Positions 34,134 through 46,169 of a stretch of DNA of 64,000 nucleotides are shown piece after piece. The stretch is from the NCBI GenBank assembly GCA_036346225.1, contig JARFIW010001458.1, positions 3,348,001 through 3,412,000 of the forward strand, in the 5' to 3' direction. Origin of the DNA: Platerodrilus igneus (lineage: Eukaryota; Arthropoda; Insecta; Coleoptera; Lycidae). The notes beneath the pieces were generated by a model that made no database searches, had not been told where the DNA came from, and saw only the letters and a list, made by a program, of their open reading frames with translations. The translations under genes and the position numbers were made by a program. Within the stretch, counting starts at the first letter, position 1. Each line of letters opens with the position of its first letter.

Positions 34134-36229
34134 GGATTTAGAGGTTAAATAGGTGTAGACCATAAAATTTTAGCAACCGTGTATATAGAAACAAGGGCAA
34201 ATTGTTTACGCGCCAAACTAATTAATTTATATAGTGAAAACGGACGGGTATAAAGGTATTTTTCTATTTAAATTGGGATGTTAAAATTGCATAAGGGAAG
34301 AAAGTTTTAGAGTACATAAAAACTCAAGGTAATTATAACAAATAGAGCAAAAAGGGAGCTTGCATGCATTAGAAAATCAATAATTTCAAACGCAAATGCT
34401 TCATTTTAAAAGTCAACGGTCTTTTATACAAATACTAAGCAGGGAAGAAACCGAGAATTGTTATTTTATACGGTCAGTTGTTTCAAGAACACCTGTTGTT
34501 AAATGTCAGGTTCATAGAACTGGATTATATGTTGAGATAGAATTTCTATGGAATTTTTTGCAACGGTCGATTTGACCAACTGCTTTAAATATCAAATGTC
34601 TTAAAGAGTGAGTGGAATAAACGATCTGTAATATAAAACAGACAGAGAAACGTATAAATAAAGCGTTGGATACAACTCACGCACGAGATACACGGGTAAT
34701 TGTGAAGGTCAGATACAATATCGATTTTCTGTAACTTAAGAGGGGTTCTAAAGGAGGCAACAAATATGCGTAGAACGAAGATAGATAGCGGATAGGTGGA
34801 GCGTTGTGACGAGGGAAAATTACACTATTGGTTGATGGCCAGCAGTTTTCAGAAAGAGTGCGTCCGTTACGGTGGTAAACAAAATTCTATGTAACTGCAC
34901 GACGAAAGTGGGATTTTTGAGTAGTCAGTGTTCGTTACGCTTAAAATTCTAAAAAGAAGCTTCGAAAATAAGCCTTTCAAGTGAAACAGGTTCTACGGGG
35001 GGGTTTGAAAATGATATAAATACACGTACAAAGATATTAAAGCTCTCTTCTCTTTTCCATTTAGATCTGAATACGGTTTTAGATCTACAACATAATAGTA
35101 GTAAATGCTCTTACGGTTATCAATTATTGTGTGTTCAGTAAAGTTGCATATATCATCCAGTTTAGAAATTATGAAAGCTGTAGTAGCGTATCGCATGTTA
35201 TAAAAGTGATATTGCATGAGTTGGTGCTTGATTAGATAAAAGGTGCCGTTACTACAACGAAGCTATTGAATAAAGGGATGATATTTGGGGTAAGCGAAGC
35301 TGAAAGCGTAATTTGTATGCATGAAATATTTGGTATAGAATGTTACGTTTGGGACAAAGCTAATATCTAGGGAGAAGAACAGTAGTGGTAGAGGAGATTT
35401 GGATGGTGGGGATCTGTGGATCCAGGCATCGTCATAGTAGATAGACACAACGAGGAGGGTTTCTGGTAACCATCTTCAGCGGTGACGAGGAACGAAGGTG
35501 ACTCCAGGTAACGAACTTTAGGTTTCTGTTTTTGTATAACCATTTGTGTTGATATTTATGTGTTTGTGTGTTTGACTTATTGGTGGCGTATTTAGTACTA
35601 TAAAACTTGTTAAAAAAGGTACATGTGCAGGACAATTAATTTCGATTATTAAAAAAAGGGTTTATTGATGATATATAAAGGTTTATTCATGCTATAAATT
35701 GTTGTTGTAAGGAGTATACGGGTCTTTAAATTTGTTTTTCAATAAAATGCAAGGTTAAAGGCATTTACAAAGACTGGGGTATAATGAGCTCACAATAGAC
35801 CAGTATGAAGTCAAACTAGGGTTGCATGTGGAGCCCATCTACTCGTATCACGTAGAATTTGTTAAAATATATTAAAAACCAAGGACTTTAAAGCATTTAA
35901 TAATTGATCTGGTAACAATTGTACCAAGCCGTTTGTACCTCAAGTGTAAATAAATAAAGTGTAAATATTTTATTTGTTAATATGTGGAAATTAAAGGTTG
36001 TATGGTTGTTGTATTATTTTGGTAACTTCATTCGACGGTGTGTGTGTGTGTGTGAGAAAGGTATGTACTTGAAATGGTAGGTATTCAAGAAGAGGCCGAT
36101 TACTGAGCTAGCCAAAGTGAGCAGATTTAGGCGTTCAATAAAGGGTAAGAATTTTTTTTATTTTGTTGAAAATTTTATGTTGGCCCAATTGTGGGGCTCG
36201 ATAAAAAAGCTTAATCCCAGAGTCCACGG

Positions 36230-36231
<2 letters not shown>
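34128..36231. mobile_element. Unidentified 2.1-kb segment inserted in a TA array
   Basis: It is bounded on both sides by (TA)n and has imperfect inverted ends: TGTTGTGGATTTAGAGGTTAA on the left (from 34,128) against TGCCGTGGACTCTGGGATTAA read inward from the right (to 36,231). There is no coding sequence I recognise; small ORFs at 34,993, 35,263 and 35,432 (minus) look like chance. It could be a non-autonomous transposon that targets TA, or unique interior sequence flanked by two unrelated microsatellites. Confidence 0.4.

Positions 36232-36290
<59 letters not shown>
36232..36290. repeat. (TA)n microsatellite
   Basis: About 29 TA units; right border of the 2.1-kb segment. The ORF at 36,117-36,320 runs through it and is not a gene. 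Confidence 0.95.
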
Positions 36291-36293
<3 letters not shown>

Positions 36294-36829
36294 GCTTTAA
36301 TTACTTGTGTTAGAAATTGATTTCATATTTCTACGGATTCGTTGAGGTGCGTGTTTGAGCCACACCTTAATCACGTCTTTAACTTCTCGTGTGGTTGCAG
36401 ATGGAGATGAAGACTTTACAGCTTCTTTTAAAAAAATTTGCATTGAAAATTTGTGGAATTACTATTGATGTTGTATTTTTAGCATGGCAAACTTTCAAAT
36501 GTAATGTAATATGGATTTAAATTAAAAATTTAAAAAACGTGTGTGGTTCTTCAGAGTATATCATGTTTTAGATACTTTTACATAAATAGATTAAAAGCTC
36601 AATATTGACCCACTTTTACAACAAAACACATGAGATTTGCAATAATTTTTGGCACATCTGTGTTTTTTATATGTATATACATAATTTTTTTGCATTTGTT
36701 GATCGAGGATACATGACCATATCCGAAGTGTGGAGATCGATAATAGGATTATTAATTTTTAACCTCTTTCGAACGAAATTATTCTAAATATTAATATCAA
36801 GTCCTTTATACACATATAGGTTTACTTAT

Positions 36830-37680
36830 TATTCACTTGTAATAATGTAACAACACTCGCCTACAATTACAGACTTCAAAAGCAGTTCTCTGTTCAAGAA
36901 AATTAGACTTTGTTACTAAATCGTCTGATATAAGGCTTTTAAGTGTTTTATTTACTTTAGCGACAACATCTTTTCCACCCAATCGTTCTAGGAATGACAA
37001 CTAAAAATAGACAGTGTTATTTTTTCAACAGACTGAAAAATTTGTTCCTCGCCAATAGTCTACATTTTTCCTTATCTTGAATCTGTTTCTCCAGAGCTAC
37101 CAAATCATCTTAGTAATTAATGGAAGTTGCGAAAATACGTTTTCTGGTAGTTCAATACCAACTTGTTGTTCTTGTAGAATTTTCAATATTTGGGTATTTT
37201 ATTCTTGTATGGTGTACAACAATGAAAATATAGTTTGATCTCGCTTTGCTATTCTTTGTACTGCCAACAAGAAATGATGACATTGGTGTTGTATGCATAG
37301 AAGAGACACCTATTGATGTAGATGGCGATTCAACATTTACAACATCAATAATAAGTTCTAAAACAATATAAATATGTAAGCTAAAAATTTAGAAATTTAG
37401 ACCGTAGCTGTAGATGATAAATTTTCAGTGAATGTTTATTATAATGATAAGAGCTATCAAGCATACCATAACTAACTCGAGATGATCTTTCAAACCGCTC
37501 CAAATTTGTGCTTATTACTTTATCATCAGAGGATGATGACATTATTCTGGTCGTCTTTTTATGTCTTTAACTACTGTGCCATCACCAGCATCTGATTGCA
37601 AATCAGATGTATCCTTCGCTTGACGTAATTTTGCAGTTCCCTTTGCAAAATCATCTACACAATAATACCTTTAATTTCAA
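36830..37680 (-). pseudogene. DUF4806-like transposon accessory gene, 3' part
   Basis: Minus-strand pieces in family order: VDDFAKGTAKLRQAKDTSDL near 37,670-37,610; ELPENVFSQLP near 37,150; and the conserved C-terminal motif LERLGGKDVVAKVNKTLKSL followed by SDDLVTKSNF (about 37,000-36,900), ending TGA near 36,838. DUF4806 proteins usually accompany large insect and cnidarian DNA transposons and are thought to be accessory DNA-binding factors. Several stops lie between the pieces, or introns separate them. A matching first exon is at 44,397-44,521. The C-terminal LGGKD motif is the main support. Confidence 0.6.
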
Positions 37681-37749
37681 TAAAAGCCCAATATAAATAA
37701 TTATCTGTTTGATAAAATGATCTTTTAATTTTGAAACACTTCCAAATAT

Positions 37750-37880
37750 TATCGACTTAGTGGAATCAAATTAGGTTTTATCTTGGAACTGGTTCAACCA
37801 ACTCGGATTATACTGATTGCCGAAAAATTTTACAAATTAAATATACTAAAACCCCTATAGGTTAAAAATTGCCGCTTTTC
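37750..37880 (+). repeat. Left copy of ~130-bp inverted repeat flanking the PIN nuclease gene
   Basis: The stretch from GAATCAAATTAG through GGAACTGGTTCAACCAACTC to CTATAGGTTAAAAATTGCCG is found in reverse complement at about 44,232-44,385 with roughly 85% identity by eye. The pair encloses the nuclease gene and may be terminal repeats of a nested element. Confidence 0.7.
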
Positions 37881-38109
37881 ATTTATTTAATAAATTATTT
37901 AAATTATATTTTTATTATAACGTTGTACGAGAGAAAACGCAATCAATGTATGATGTTAGGTTCAACACCAATTCTAAAACTCTAAAAAAAAACTTCAAGC
38001 ATATAATAATAAAACGTTGAAAATGTTTCTGTAAGGGATTTTATTGTAGAAAGAGACATAGATTGAGCCAATGTTTTGGTAGGGTCTCGTAAGGACGCAC
38101 GATCAATAA

Positions 38110-38824
38110 GTGTCGAATGCGGACCTTTCAGACGTGGAGTCACAGACAGTGTCGTCTATCTGGATTAATGGAGTTGCTTGCACGAATGATATTATTTTAG
38201 GAATGGAAACTTTCTGCAGTATATCCTTTAAAAAAAGCCACCAACATGCTGATTTTACAGATGCGAGAATCACAAGAGATGGTGATGTTCAAAAATTGGA
38301 AGAATGGCTTTCGTCTTACGACCCATTCTTCGGCCTGGACGTAATTATGAATATTGCAACAGGTATTATTGGTCACGAAAAGATCAAATGCTACAATACC
38401 TTTAATCAAAGCAATGAGTCCGTAAAAAAAATAGACGGACAAAACTTGAGAGATTTAAAATTGAAAACTTCACAAAAAATCGTGCCTTTACTTGCTGTAA
38501 ACAGTTAAAATAAAGATAAACAACGAAAACTTTCCAATGGATCCTCCTTTATTGTTTTAACTTATTAGCGTATCGAAGAAATCTGCTGCCGATTTGCAAG
38601 AGTATATGAAGTATGAATTAGTTCCTTACCCGTTATCATTATACGACGACGCAGGAATGCGAAAAACCCAGAATTCTACCTTCTACAGTATCTTCGAAGA
38701 ATCTTCAAGAAATATTAACGAAATCAACAATTTTGCTTATGTCATTGATGGTGGGAGGCTTTTACATCGTGTTGAATGGCAAATTAACCAAAAATACAAC
38801 TCAATATTAGATAGTTACGTGAGG
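38110..38824 (+). pseudogene. PIN/XPG flap-endonuclease-like gene, 5' part
   Basis: Reads from 38,110 with a frameshift between the ORFs 38,110-38,508 and 38,594-38,839. It encodes SSYDPFFGLDVIMNIATG, then EYMKYELVPYPLSLYDDAG and the motif YVIDGGRLLHRVEW. It is cut at base 38,824 by a hAT insertion; the sequence resumes in frame at 43,190. The whole gene matches a multi-copy insect and cnidarian family that I read as related to FEN1/XPG nucleases: an acidic N-terminal strand, then VFD, EDID and GCD motifs in the second part. Function in transposition is unknown. Confidence 0.6.
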
Positions 38825-39530
38825 CAGTGGCGACGCTAGACCAAACCTGGGTGTCGGTGACATCAGTTTTTCGAAGCCCCTAACATTTCTCAGAGCCCAA
38901 AACAAAACGTTTAATGACCTGAATTATACCAATGCATACTAGGTATATATAAGTATTTTGTTGCTAAGCTAATCAAACTGTGGCGGTTAAGTAGAACTCA
39001 AGGAGCAAATTAACTGTACGCAGTAGAAAGTAAGATACGTAAATGAAGGTGAATAGACAATTTGAGTGTCTATAATATATAACACTTGGGTTCACATGTT
39101 ATTTGTCAAAGAAGTACAACCAAACAATGTCTTTTAAAAATTATAAATTATGATTAAGGACTTACTTGGAAATAACGAAGTGAGGGAATTTCCATTATCC
39201 ATAGGCGGCTAGTTGCACAAAAATAGTCTCTGATGAAATTCCAATTACACTCATGGTATTTAACATGCAAATTTCACTGCGACATTTTTATCCGTTAAGA
39301 TTAATTGACACGAAACATAATAACTCGTAACGTTCAGAGCTCTAGTCTAGTGGATCATATTATTATCAAAGCATGTATAATTGTTATATGGATAGTGAAG
39401 CTAACACTTCTGAAGTGGCGTAAAGCTCAAAGTGATGAAGCACCTGACTCTTGTTCTAAGCGCAAATTTAACATTAAATAGTTTTAAGACGACCGAACAC
39501 AAGTAGACGAATTACACACTCAAACACAAA

Positions 39531-42101
39531 TTACAATATACGAACTTTTCTGCTCTTAGTTTGACTGAATTTTTTCAATATTGTATCATAATTTAGACTA
39601 ACCGCTATTTTTGCTTCAATCGATAAAATTGACAACACAGATAGTCTCTCTAGGCCGATGGTACTTCGTAAGTAGGTCTTAATTAATTTTAACTTTAAGA
39701 AGCTTCTCTCAGCAGAAGCTGTAGTGACCGGAACTGTAAGCATAATTCTGATTGTTATGTAAACATTTGGGTATACTTTTTGCAAATTATTTTCTAAAAT
39801 GTACTGTATAAGTTGTTTGACATCTTTGAAAGAGTCTATTAGTGAATTCGACAATAAAAGCAGATGTTTTTCACATAGTTCGAAAGGTTGAATGTCGTTG
39901 TTTTCGCCATCCCGAAGTATTGCAGCTAAATCATAACAATGTTTAAGAAGGTCTTCTTTTGGTATAGATTTTAAATAATTTATGTCAAAAATAAAGCCAA
40001 ATTGTTCAAAATAATTATGGAACGATTTGAATAGGCATTCGTTGTCGACTATGATAGCATCTAACATCTTATTAAAAAAATCAACTTTGTACTGCATTTC
40101 AGCAGATTGTATTGGTTCATCAATATTTTCATACGAGAACATTCTTTTCTTTTTGGCCAATCTTTTTTCTTTAAATTAAGACGAAATCTCATAACTACTT
40201 TTTTCCACAAACAATCTGGCTTTTGCAACGCTTTTTTCAAATCCTGTATCACGATATTCTTGAATCCAGTTACATAGCAAACGTAAGGTATCAACAGCGA
40301 TCTTCAAGTTAACTTGAACTGATTGCCATAATTTACTTAAATTGTTCATGCGCAGTAAAATCTCGTACCAAACGTGTATTGCAACAGTAAACTCAAAACT
40401 TAACATATTGTTGAGTACAGCTTCACAGTCACTTAGAGTTTCGGAATGTTCAGCTTCGTTTTTCAGGTCATTTACACAATCAACAACATCATCAAATTGC
40501 AACAATGTCGCTTTAACTGCTTCTATTCTACTCTCCCATCTTGTTTCAGATAGGGATTTTAATGTTAATTTGGTTTTAAGGAGACCCCGACGATTGCTTG
40601 ATCTCGAAAATAGAAGGTATATTTTATTGATAAAGCCGAAAAACGTCATGGCAATTATAGAAGAATTACTCGCATCTATCAACAGTAAATTCCAACTGTG
40701 ACATCCACAAGGCGTGAAAAACGGTACTTGGATTATTAATAAGGATTCTAGTTTCAACTCCTTTGTTAATGCCGACCATATTAGCGCCATTATCGTATCC
40801 CTGCCCTCGACAATTTTGGATATCTAAACCATTTCTTTCTAGTTCTTGTAATATTGAATGTGTTAAATATTCCCCTGTTGTCTCTGCGACGGCAATAAAC
40901 CCAACAAAGTGCTCCTCTATCGCTTCAGTTGAAGAATTACAAAATCTTAATGTTATCGACATTTATTCAACACGGCTGACATCCCTGGTGCAAACAAGCA
41001 TAAACGCGCAGTATTTTGCTTGTTTGACTCTTTGTATAATCTCATCAACAACTGATTTAGACATTAATGTGATTAATTCGTTTTGAATATCGTGACCCAA
41101 ATAATGTTGATTAAGCTGTTTTTTATTAATGCGTTGCAGGTGTTCCCGTAGTGTCAGATTATATTTGAATAACAATTTAAATAGGTCTATAAGATTGCCA
41201 CTATTATCGCTATTATTTAAATTAAGAGATTCTCGATGAGCTCTAAATGCCAGATTATGTGAAGCTAAGTAGTTAATTATATCAATCAAACTTTCAAACA
41301 AGTTGTACCAATACTTTCACGATTCTTTAATCAGTCTCTCGTTTTCTGCATCTATTGTTTTTCCGTGTTTAATTCCTTTATAAAATTCAATCCATTTAAT
41401 CATGCACACCATGTGTCCATGACTTTGTTCATGTCTTTGCAATATTCGACCCAAATCCTTCCAGTCGCAACATCCTTCTTTTACCATCTGTGTTTGCAAA
41501 TGGGAAAAAGTTTACATGGAAAGCAATAAACTTTATCTTCTAATATAGAGTAAATTAACCATTTGCGATGTTGGTTTTCCCCATTACTCAATTTTCGATT
41601 AAAGTGGAATTTAAAAAAATGTCTATTATTATCGTGTTTGTGATAACTTTCGTCGTGAGGACCGTTTTGAATGTCATGACGCTGCAAGTCCGTTATTGGA
41701 AATACCCACTTCCCCGGATCAGAATCCATGAACAACGCTGTGAAATGGGCTGCTCGTTTTTGAATCATTGAGTCACAAATGTTGTTGTCACAGTCTAACT
41801 TTCTACTGTTACTGGGTTCAGAGACTTGAATAACTGTAGTTTCTGCCAACTCTGGATCTGAAGTTGGTTCTGAAACTTGTACAAGAGAGTCATCAGACTT
41901 TAATGTTATTGTAGTACCGACCGGTCCTGATAAAGGTTTCTTAAGAAATTTCATCATACTGGAACTCATGGTTTGGTTGGACAAAGCCTTTTCAACTTTT
42001 CTTTTTCTTTTTGACGCACCAGATTCCCATTCCCTACCTATATCTCTGTCTCTAGAAGGCCCTCCTGACATTATAATGACGATATCAAATATAAATAGCA
42101 A
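39531..42101 (-). pseudogene. hAT transposase (zinc finger/DUF4371 type), broken
   Basis: Segments on the minus strand: 42,101-41,481 with a basic start and a TTF/BED-type finger region (RKWLIYSILEDKVYCFPCKLF); 41,499-41,317; 41,301-40,963; 40,962-40,666 with the DUF4371 motif LDIQNCRGQGYDNGANMVG; 40,790-40,176; 40,294-40,061; and 40,160-39,531 with the dimerisation motif VTTASAERSFLKLKLIKTYL. The order and motifs fit the ZMYM/DUF4371-like hAT group. Overlaps of consecutive ORFs in different frames show at least five frameshifts or stops, so it is inactive. Confidence 0.85.
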
Positions 42102-43124
42102 ACACGCTTATACCAGCGCAAATTAAATGCAAAAAGCTTTAAATATTATATATAACTGACTTAAAATAGGGAAAGTAACTTAATAATTAATTATACAAAA
42201 AATTAAACTAACACATGTAATTCACATCATCCCCAATGTAAAATGTATGCATGTAATCCAAACAATATTAGCACAGAAGCTTTTAGTATTTATAATCAAA
42301 AATACCAACAATTATAGATTTTTTATCTTTATTTTAACTTTATACTAAGAGTAATTTAACAACACACTTCACGTATAAACAACAACTGAACGTCCGTAAC
42401 AATTTACGCATACAGTTTAAGACGGACAAAGGAAAGTGGTTTAGTTTTACCTGTAATTGTATACAAAGGGAGGGGGTATCGACCTAATACGTACCTGTAC
42501 TTTAAACACTATGCTATATTTGTATTAAACTTGTTTAAGTCATCTTGACTGCATTGTTAAATATTAAACCTTAGACTATTATTACAAAGTGCGTACGCAA
42601 CTAAATAGAATTCTATTAGGAACTTCTGAAAAACATTTGGCTTACAATGACTGAGCTTGTCAACCTGAGAAGACATCAAACAATACCTAAGTAGCTTTTA
42701 GCCTGAACTCTATTCATTTTGGCCAAAAAATCATTTTAAAGATTCATTTTCTACAAAAGCTTCAATCGCAAAACCACAAAGTAGAGTTTATTTACAATTA
42801 TATCTCACAAAAGTTACTAATAGTTATGGCATATAATAAATGTAAATTGAACATGTATTTTCAAATGCTCTTTGAAATGAAAGGCCTTTTAACAATGGAC
42901 TTATCGTAACCACTGGGTGCATTGAATTTTTCTCCCTGCCGGGACAGGTAGTCGACAAGGTCTGTTAGTGTGATGCATTGCTTGCCTTTGCGATAAGAAA
43001 TACTTGCTTTTAAATAACGGCTTAATCCTACATTTAAAACATTGCAGAATGCTGGCGTTCGTTCTACGATAATAAATATTTTTTTGGTCAACTAATCAAC
43101 TTCTACCTTTTTTTGCAAAGCTCT
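42102..43124. other. 5' non-coding part of the hAT
   Basis: About 1 kb upstream of the transposase, AT-rich. A 76-codon minus-strand ORF at 42,861-43,091 (ends GEKFNAPSGYDKSIVKRPF) is not recognised and could be a captured fragment or chance. Confidence 0.4.
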
Positions 43125-43189
43125 CTTAGGCGCGAGGCCGTCGGCGGTCGCCGACGTCGCCGACGCCTAACGCCGCCACTGACGTGAGG

Positions 43190-44063
43190 TATATTAATAG
43201 GTATTGCGGTAAAAACGTGACAATTGTATTTGATGTATATGAGACAGACACTACTAAAGCAGCAGAACGAAATTGCCGATATGTAAAAAATTCATCACTT
43301 GATTATGTTTTCGAAGAAAGCATGCAGCTGAAAGTGGCGCAAGAAAAGTTTTTTTTCAAATATCAATAATAAAGCTAGATTTATAACTAAATTAAGACAA
43401 TATTTAATAGAAAATAGCATTTGTTCAAAACAAGCAGACGGCGATTTCAATCGACTAGTTGTGACCACAGCAATTGATTCATCTTTTTCCAATGTTGTCA
43501 TAGTGGCTGAAGACATTGATGTTCTTGTCCCATTAATAGCTTTTACAACAGATACTAAAGAAATATATCTTGAAACCTCTTAGAGAAAAACACCACAAAA
43601 AGTATATTCATCTTCTAGTCTGGATGAATTACCAAACTGCAAAGAACATGTGCTTTTTCTGCACGCTTTTACAGGTTGTGATACGACGTCGGCATTTTTC
43701 AGTAAAGAAAAAATCAAATTTGCAACAATGTTTGAATCACGAAAGTCTTTACAAGAGGCTGCTGAAGTTTTCAAACAAAAAAATAAAAGTGTAGAAAACA
43801 TTGTTAATGCTAGAGTAATATGTATTATCGCTTTATATGGCGCTCCAAAATCTATATCTACTTTAAATCAGTACAGATATCAATGCTTTAAAGCAGCCAT
43901 TGCAAAGGACAGTCGTGTACAATTAACGAATTTGCCGTGAACAATAGATGCAGCTACAGAACATCTGAAAAATGTATATCTGCAAGTTCAGTTATGGATT
44001 GGAAATGGACAAACCTGCAACAATTGCGCACTCATAACTTTTGAAAGAGACTGGAAGATGTAA
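43190..44063 (+). pseudogene. PIN/XPG flap-endonuclease-like gene, 3' part
   Basis: Continues the frame interrupted at 38,824. Motifs in order: TIVFDVYE (43,220s), VIVAEDIDVLVPLIAF (about 43,500), VLFLHAFTGCDTTSAFF (about 43,650) and ALYGAPKSISTLNQYRYQCF, ending at TAA 44,061-44,063 after CALITFERDW. VFD, EDID and GCDTT correspond in order and spacing to the acidic metal-binding motifs of FEN1/XPG-type nucleases (VFDG, ED.D, GCDY). Lesions: a frameshift near 43,355, TAG at about 43,579, TGA near 43,939. The nuclease assignment is inference from motif order. Confidence 0.62.
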
Positions 44064-44231
44064 AAGATATTTGAAAATCTTTGTATATTATGAATAAAAT
44101 TATATTTCATTATTGCTAAACTTATGGTGAATAATTATTTACATTTACAAACAGCAGAATATAAGAAAGCACATTCAAAAAGTCATTTATTGTTCAATTT
44201 CAATTTTTTCGCATTTTTTCATATTACCTGT

Positions 44232-44385
44232 AAAAAGCGGCAACTTTTAACCTATAGTGGTTTTAGTATATTTAATTTGTAAAATTTTAAGCCGCAAATC
44301 ATTAAAATCCGAGTTGGTTGAACCAGTTCCGAGATAACGCTCGTTTTTCGTCTAATTTGATTCCTCTAATTGATTCGTCTAACTT
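44232..44385 (-). repeat. Right copy of ~130-bp inverted repeat flanking the PIN gene
   Basis: Reverse complement of 37,750-37,880. On the minus strand it directly continues a DUF4806-like first exon, so part of the repeat may be coding sequence (KLDEKRALSRNWFNQLG in one frame). Confidence 0.7.
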
Positions 44386-44396
44386 TAAGGCCTTTT

Positions 44397-44521
44397 TATA
44401 AAGTTGTGTCTGCCTGTAAGGGGGTCAAAAAAACCTCCTTTTTCCTCAGAGTTATCCATGAATCACGCACAATGGCTATTCCCCCACCTTTAGTCTCGTC
44501 AAACTCCACCACAACGAACAT
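44397..44521 (-). pseudogene. First exon of a DUF4806-like gene
   Basis: ATG 44,519-44,521 begins MFVVVEFDETKGGGIAIVRD and continues ...SWITLRKKEVF to a stop at 44,397-44,399. The start MFVVVEF.......IV..SW is the N-terminus of DUF4806 proteins. The remainder of such a gene lies 6.7 kb away at 36,830-37,680 on the same strand, so the nuclease-bearing segment and its nested hAT lie between the two parts. Confidence 0.55.
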
Positions 44522-45611
44522 CTATAAAAATCTTATAAGCCATTAATTTGCAGGAATATATGTGAGCAAAATATAATTCACGTAAGGGGGCGATAAACCT
44601 CTCCATGTTAACAAAAACTTTATTCGCAAATTTTTAAACGACTGAATTTAATGTTCAATTACAATATAAAATATTAACAAATTTACATACTACCACCGCA
44701 CAATTTGTCTACACACTAGGCATCTGCTATAAGTAAAATAGAATTTACTTATATATAAATTGCCTACAATTTAATAATTTGGTGGGAGTATCTGTTTGCC
44801 ATCTGAATACATACATTCTAGGATTATTTAACACGATTAAAAAATTTACAATTGCTTACGATTTCTACACTCACATATGAATCATACAGTTAAAGGTCAT
44901 AATTACATTTTTATTATCAATAAAATAGGACTGCAAAATTACGTGACAGGCCCTTAGTTGAATGCAAAATTTACAACTACCCAAAAACATAATATACAGT
45001 TTTAAATAAAAGGAATTTGTGTAAAATACCAAAATACCTTTTGTGTTATACAAAATGCAAATGGTATCGGAAGTGGGTAATGAATTCATAATTTAATATC
45101 AAGACAAAAACGCTTTATAAAATAGTACAATATCTGTAGGTACTTATTGATGGTTGATCGTTGTATTTTATAGTCAGGATGTGCGCACAACGTCAACGAA
45201 CAGTTTGAACACTTCAGGTTATAACATTATTTACACGAACCATCACACAAAGCTGCTGCTATACTAAAATCGAAATAAATAGTTCTTGAATAACATTATT
45301 TTGTTTGAAGGCATAATGCACCGAAAATGATGTAACCACAATAAATGACAAATTGATATTTCTGCTACATCAACATAAAGTGGACTGAGGCACGCCACCC
45401 AAATACAGACAAGCGCAGTGATTCGGAATTAGTCGTGTATAAAATTCAAATTCGCCCAATCTCTAGTTTAGGAATACATGTAGAGCAATAATTAAATATT
45501 TGAAGAAAATTCGACACTCATTGAATTATAATCATTGTCTTAAAGGAGGGTTTAGATCTGTACTTTTCAATTAGTCATGATGGTTAAACAGATTAAAATC
45601 ATTAAATGGTG
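44522..45611. other. Non-coding interior, right part of the giant element
   Basis: AT-rich, no recognisable gene. It may contain the promoter of the DUF4806-like gene. Confidence 0.4.
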
Positions 45612-45619
45612 TTTATACA

Positions 45620-45866
45620 TAGGGCTGGGTCGGCGTATTGATATATCGATACGTATCGATACGACCCCCGTATCGACCCCCCCGATACAGCAAAAAATAA
45701 ATATCGATATATCGATACTCGATATGTATCGATACGTATCGATATGTATCGATACGCATCGATACGTAGAAAAATTTATAGATGCGTATCGATTCGTACC
45801 GATAGGTATCGCTACGTCTCGATATGTATACTTAATCTACACATCCAAACGTTCCGATACGAATCG

Positions 45867-45904
<38 letters not shown>

Positions 45905-46133
45905 ATACGTACCGCTACGTATCGATATGCATCGATACGAATCGATACGTATCGATACGCACCGATACGCATTGATACGTATCGATACGCATCGATACGC
46001 ATCGATACGTATCGATACGTATCGATACGTATCGATACGTATCGATACGTATCGATATTCGATATATCGATACATATCGATATAGAATATGTATCGATAT
46101 TCGATACGCAAAATCCCGTATCGCCCACTCCTA
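45620..46133. mobile_element. hAT-type MITE made of GATACGTATC repeats
   Basis: 514 bp with ends TAGGGCTGGGTCGGCG and, inverted, TAGGAGTGGGCGATACGGG. It is flanked by identical 8-mers TTTATACA at 45,612-45,619 and 46,134-46,141. The interior is almost wholly tandem ATCGATACGTATCGATAC variants plus a (TA)n core at about 45,871-45,902. ORFs on both strands here (repeating RYVSIRID) are by-products of the repeat. The perfect 8-bp duplication identifies a hAT-mobilised element. Confidence 0.88.
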
Positions 46134-46169
46134 TTTATACATGGTTATGAAGATAGACGAGGATACATC

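Larger units (their letters stand above)
38825..43181 (-). mobile_element. hAT transposon (4.36 kb) with perfect 8-bp TSD
   Basis: Left end CAGTGGCGACG at 38,825; right end CGCCGCCACTG to 43,181. The same 8 bases, ACGTGAGG, flank it at 38,817-38,824 and 43,182-43,189. Removing the element and one ACGTGAGG restores a continuous reading frame of the host gene at the junction, which proves the insertion and its direction in time. The GC-rich right end (43,125-43,181) is made of GGCGTCGGCGACG-like repeats. It encodes a transposase on the minus strand. Confidence 0.92.

Noticed and set aside
34128..36231. Helitron or LTR element in the TA-bounded segment
   Set aside because: No Rep/helicase motifs, no CTRR hairpin end and no paired LTRs were seen.
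42861..43091. 76-codon ORF as an independent gene
   Set aside because: Lies in the non-coding part of the hAT; no recognised motif or context, so it is only mentioned.
45577..46128. Four overlapping ORFs on both strands with RYVSIRID repeats
   Set aside because: They translate a GATACGTATC minisatellite that is open in several frames by chance.
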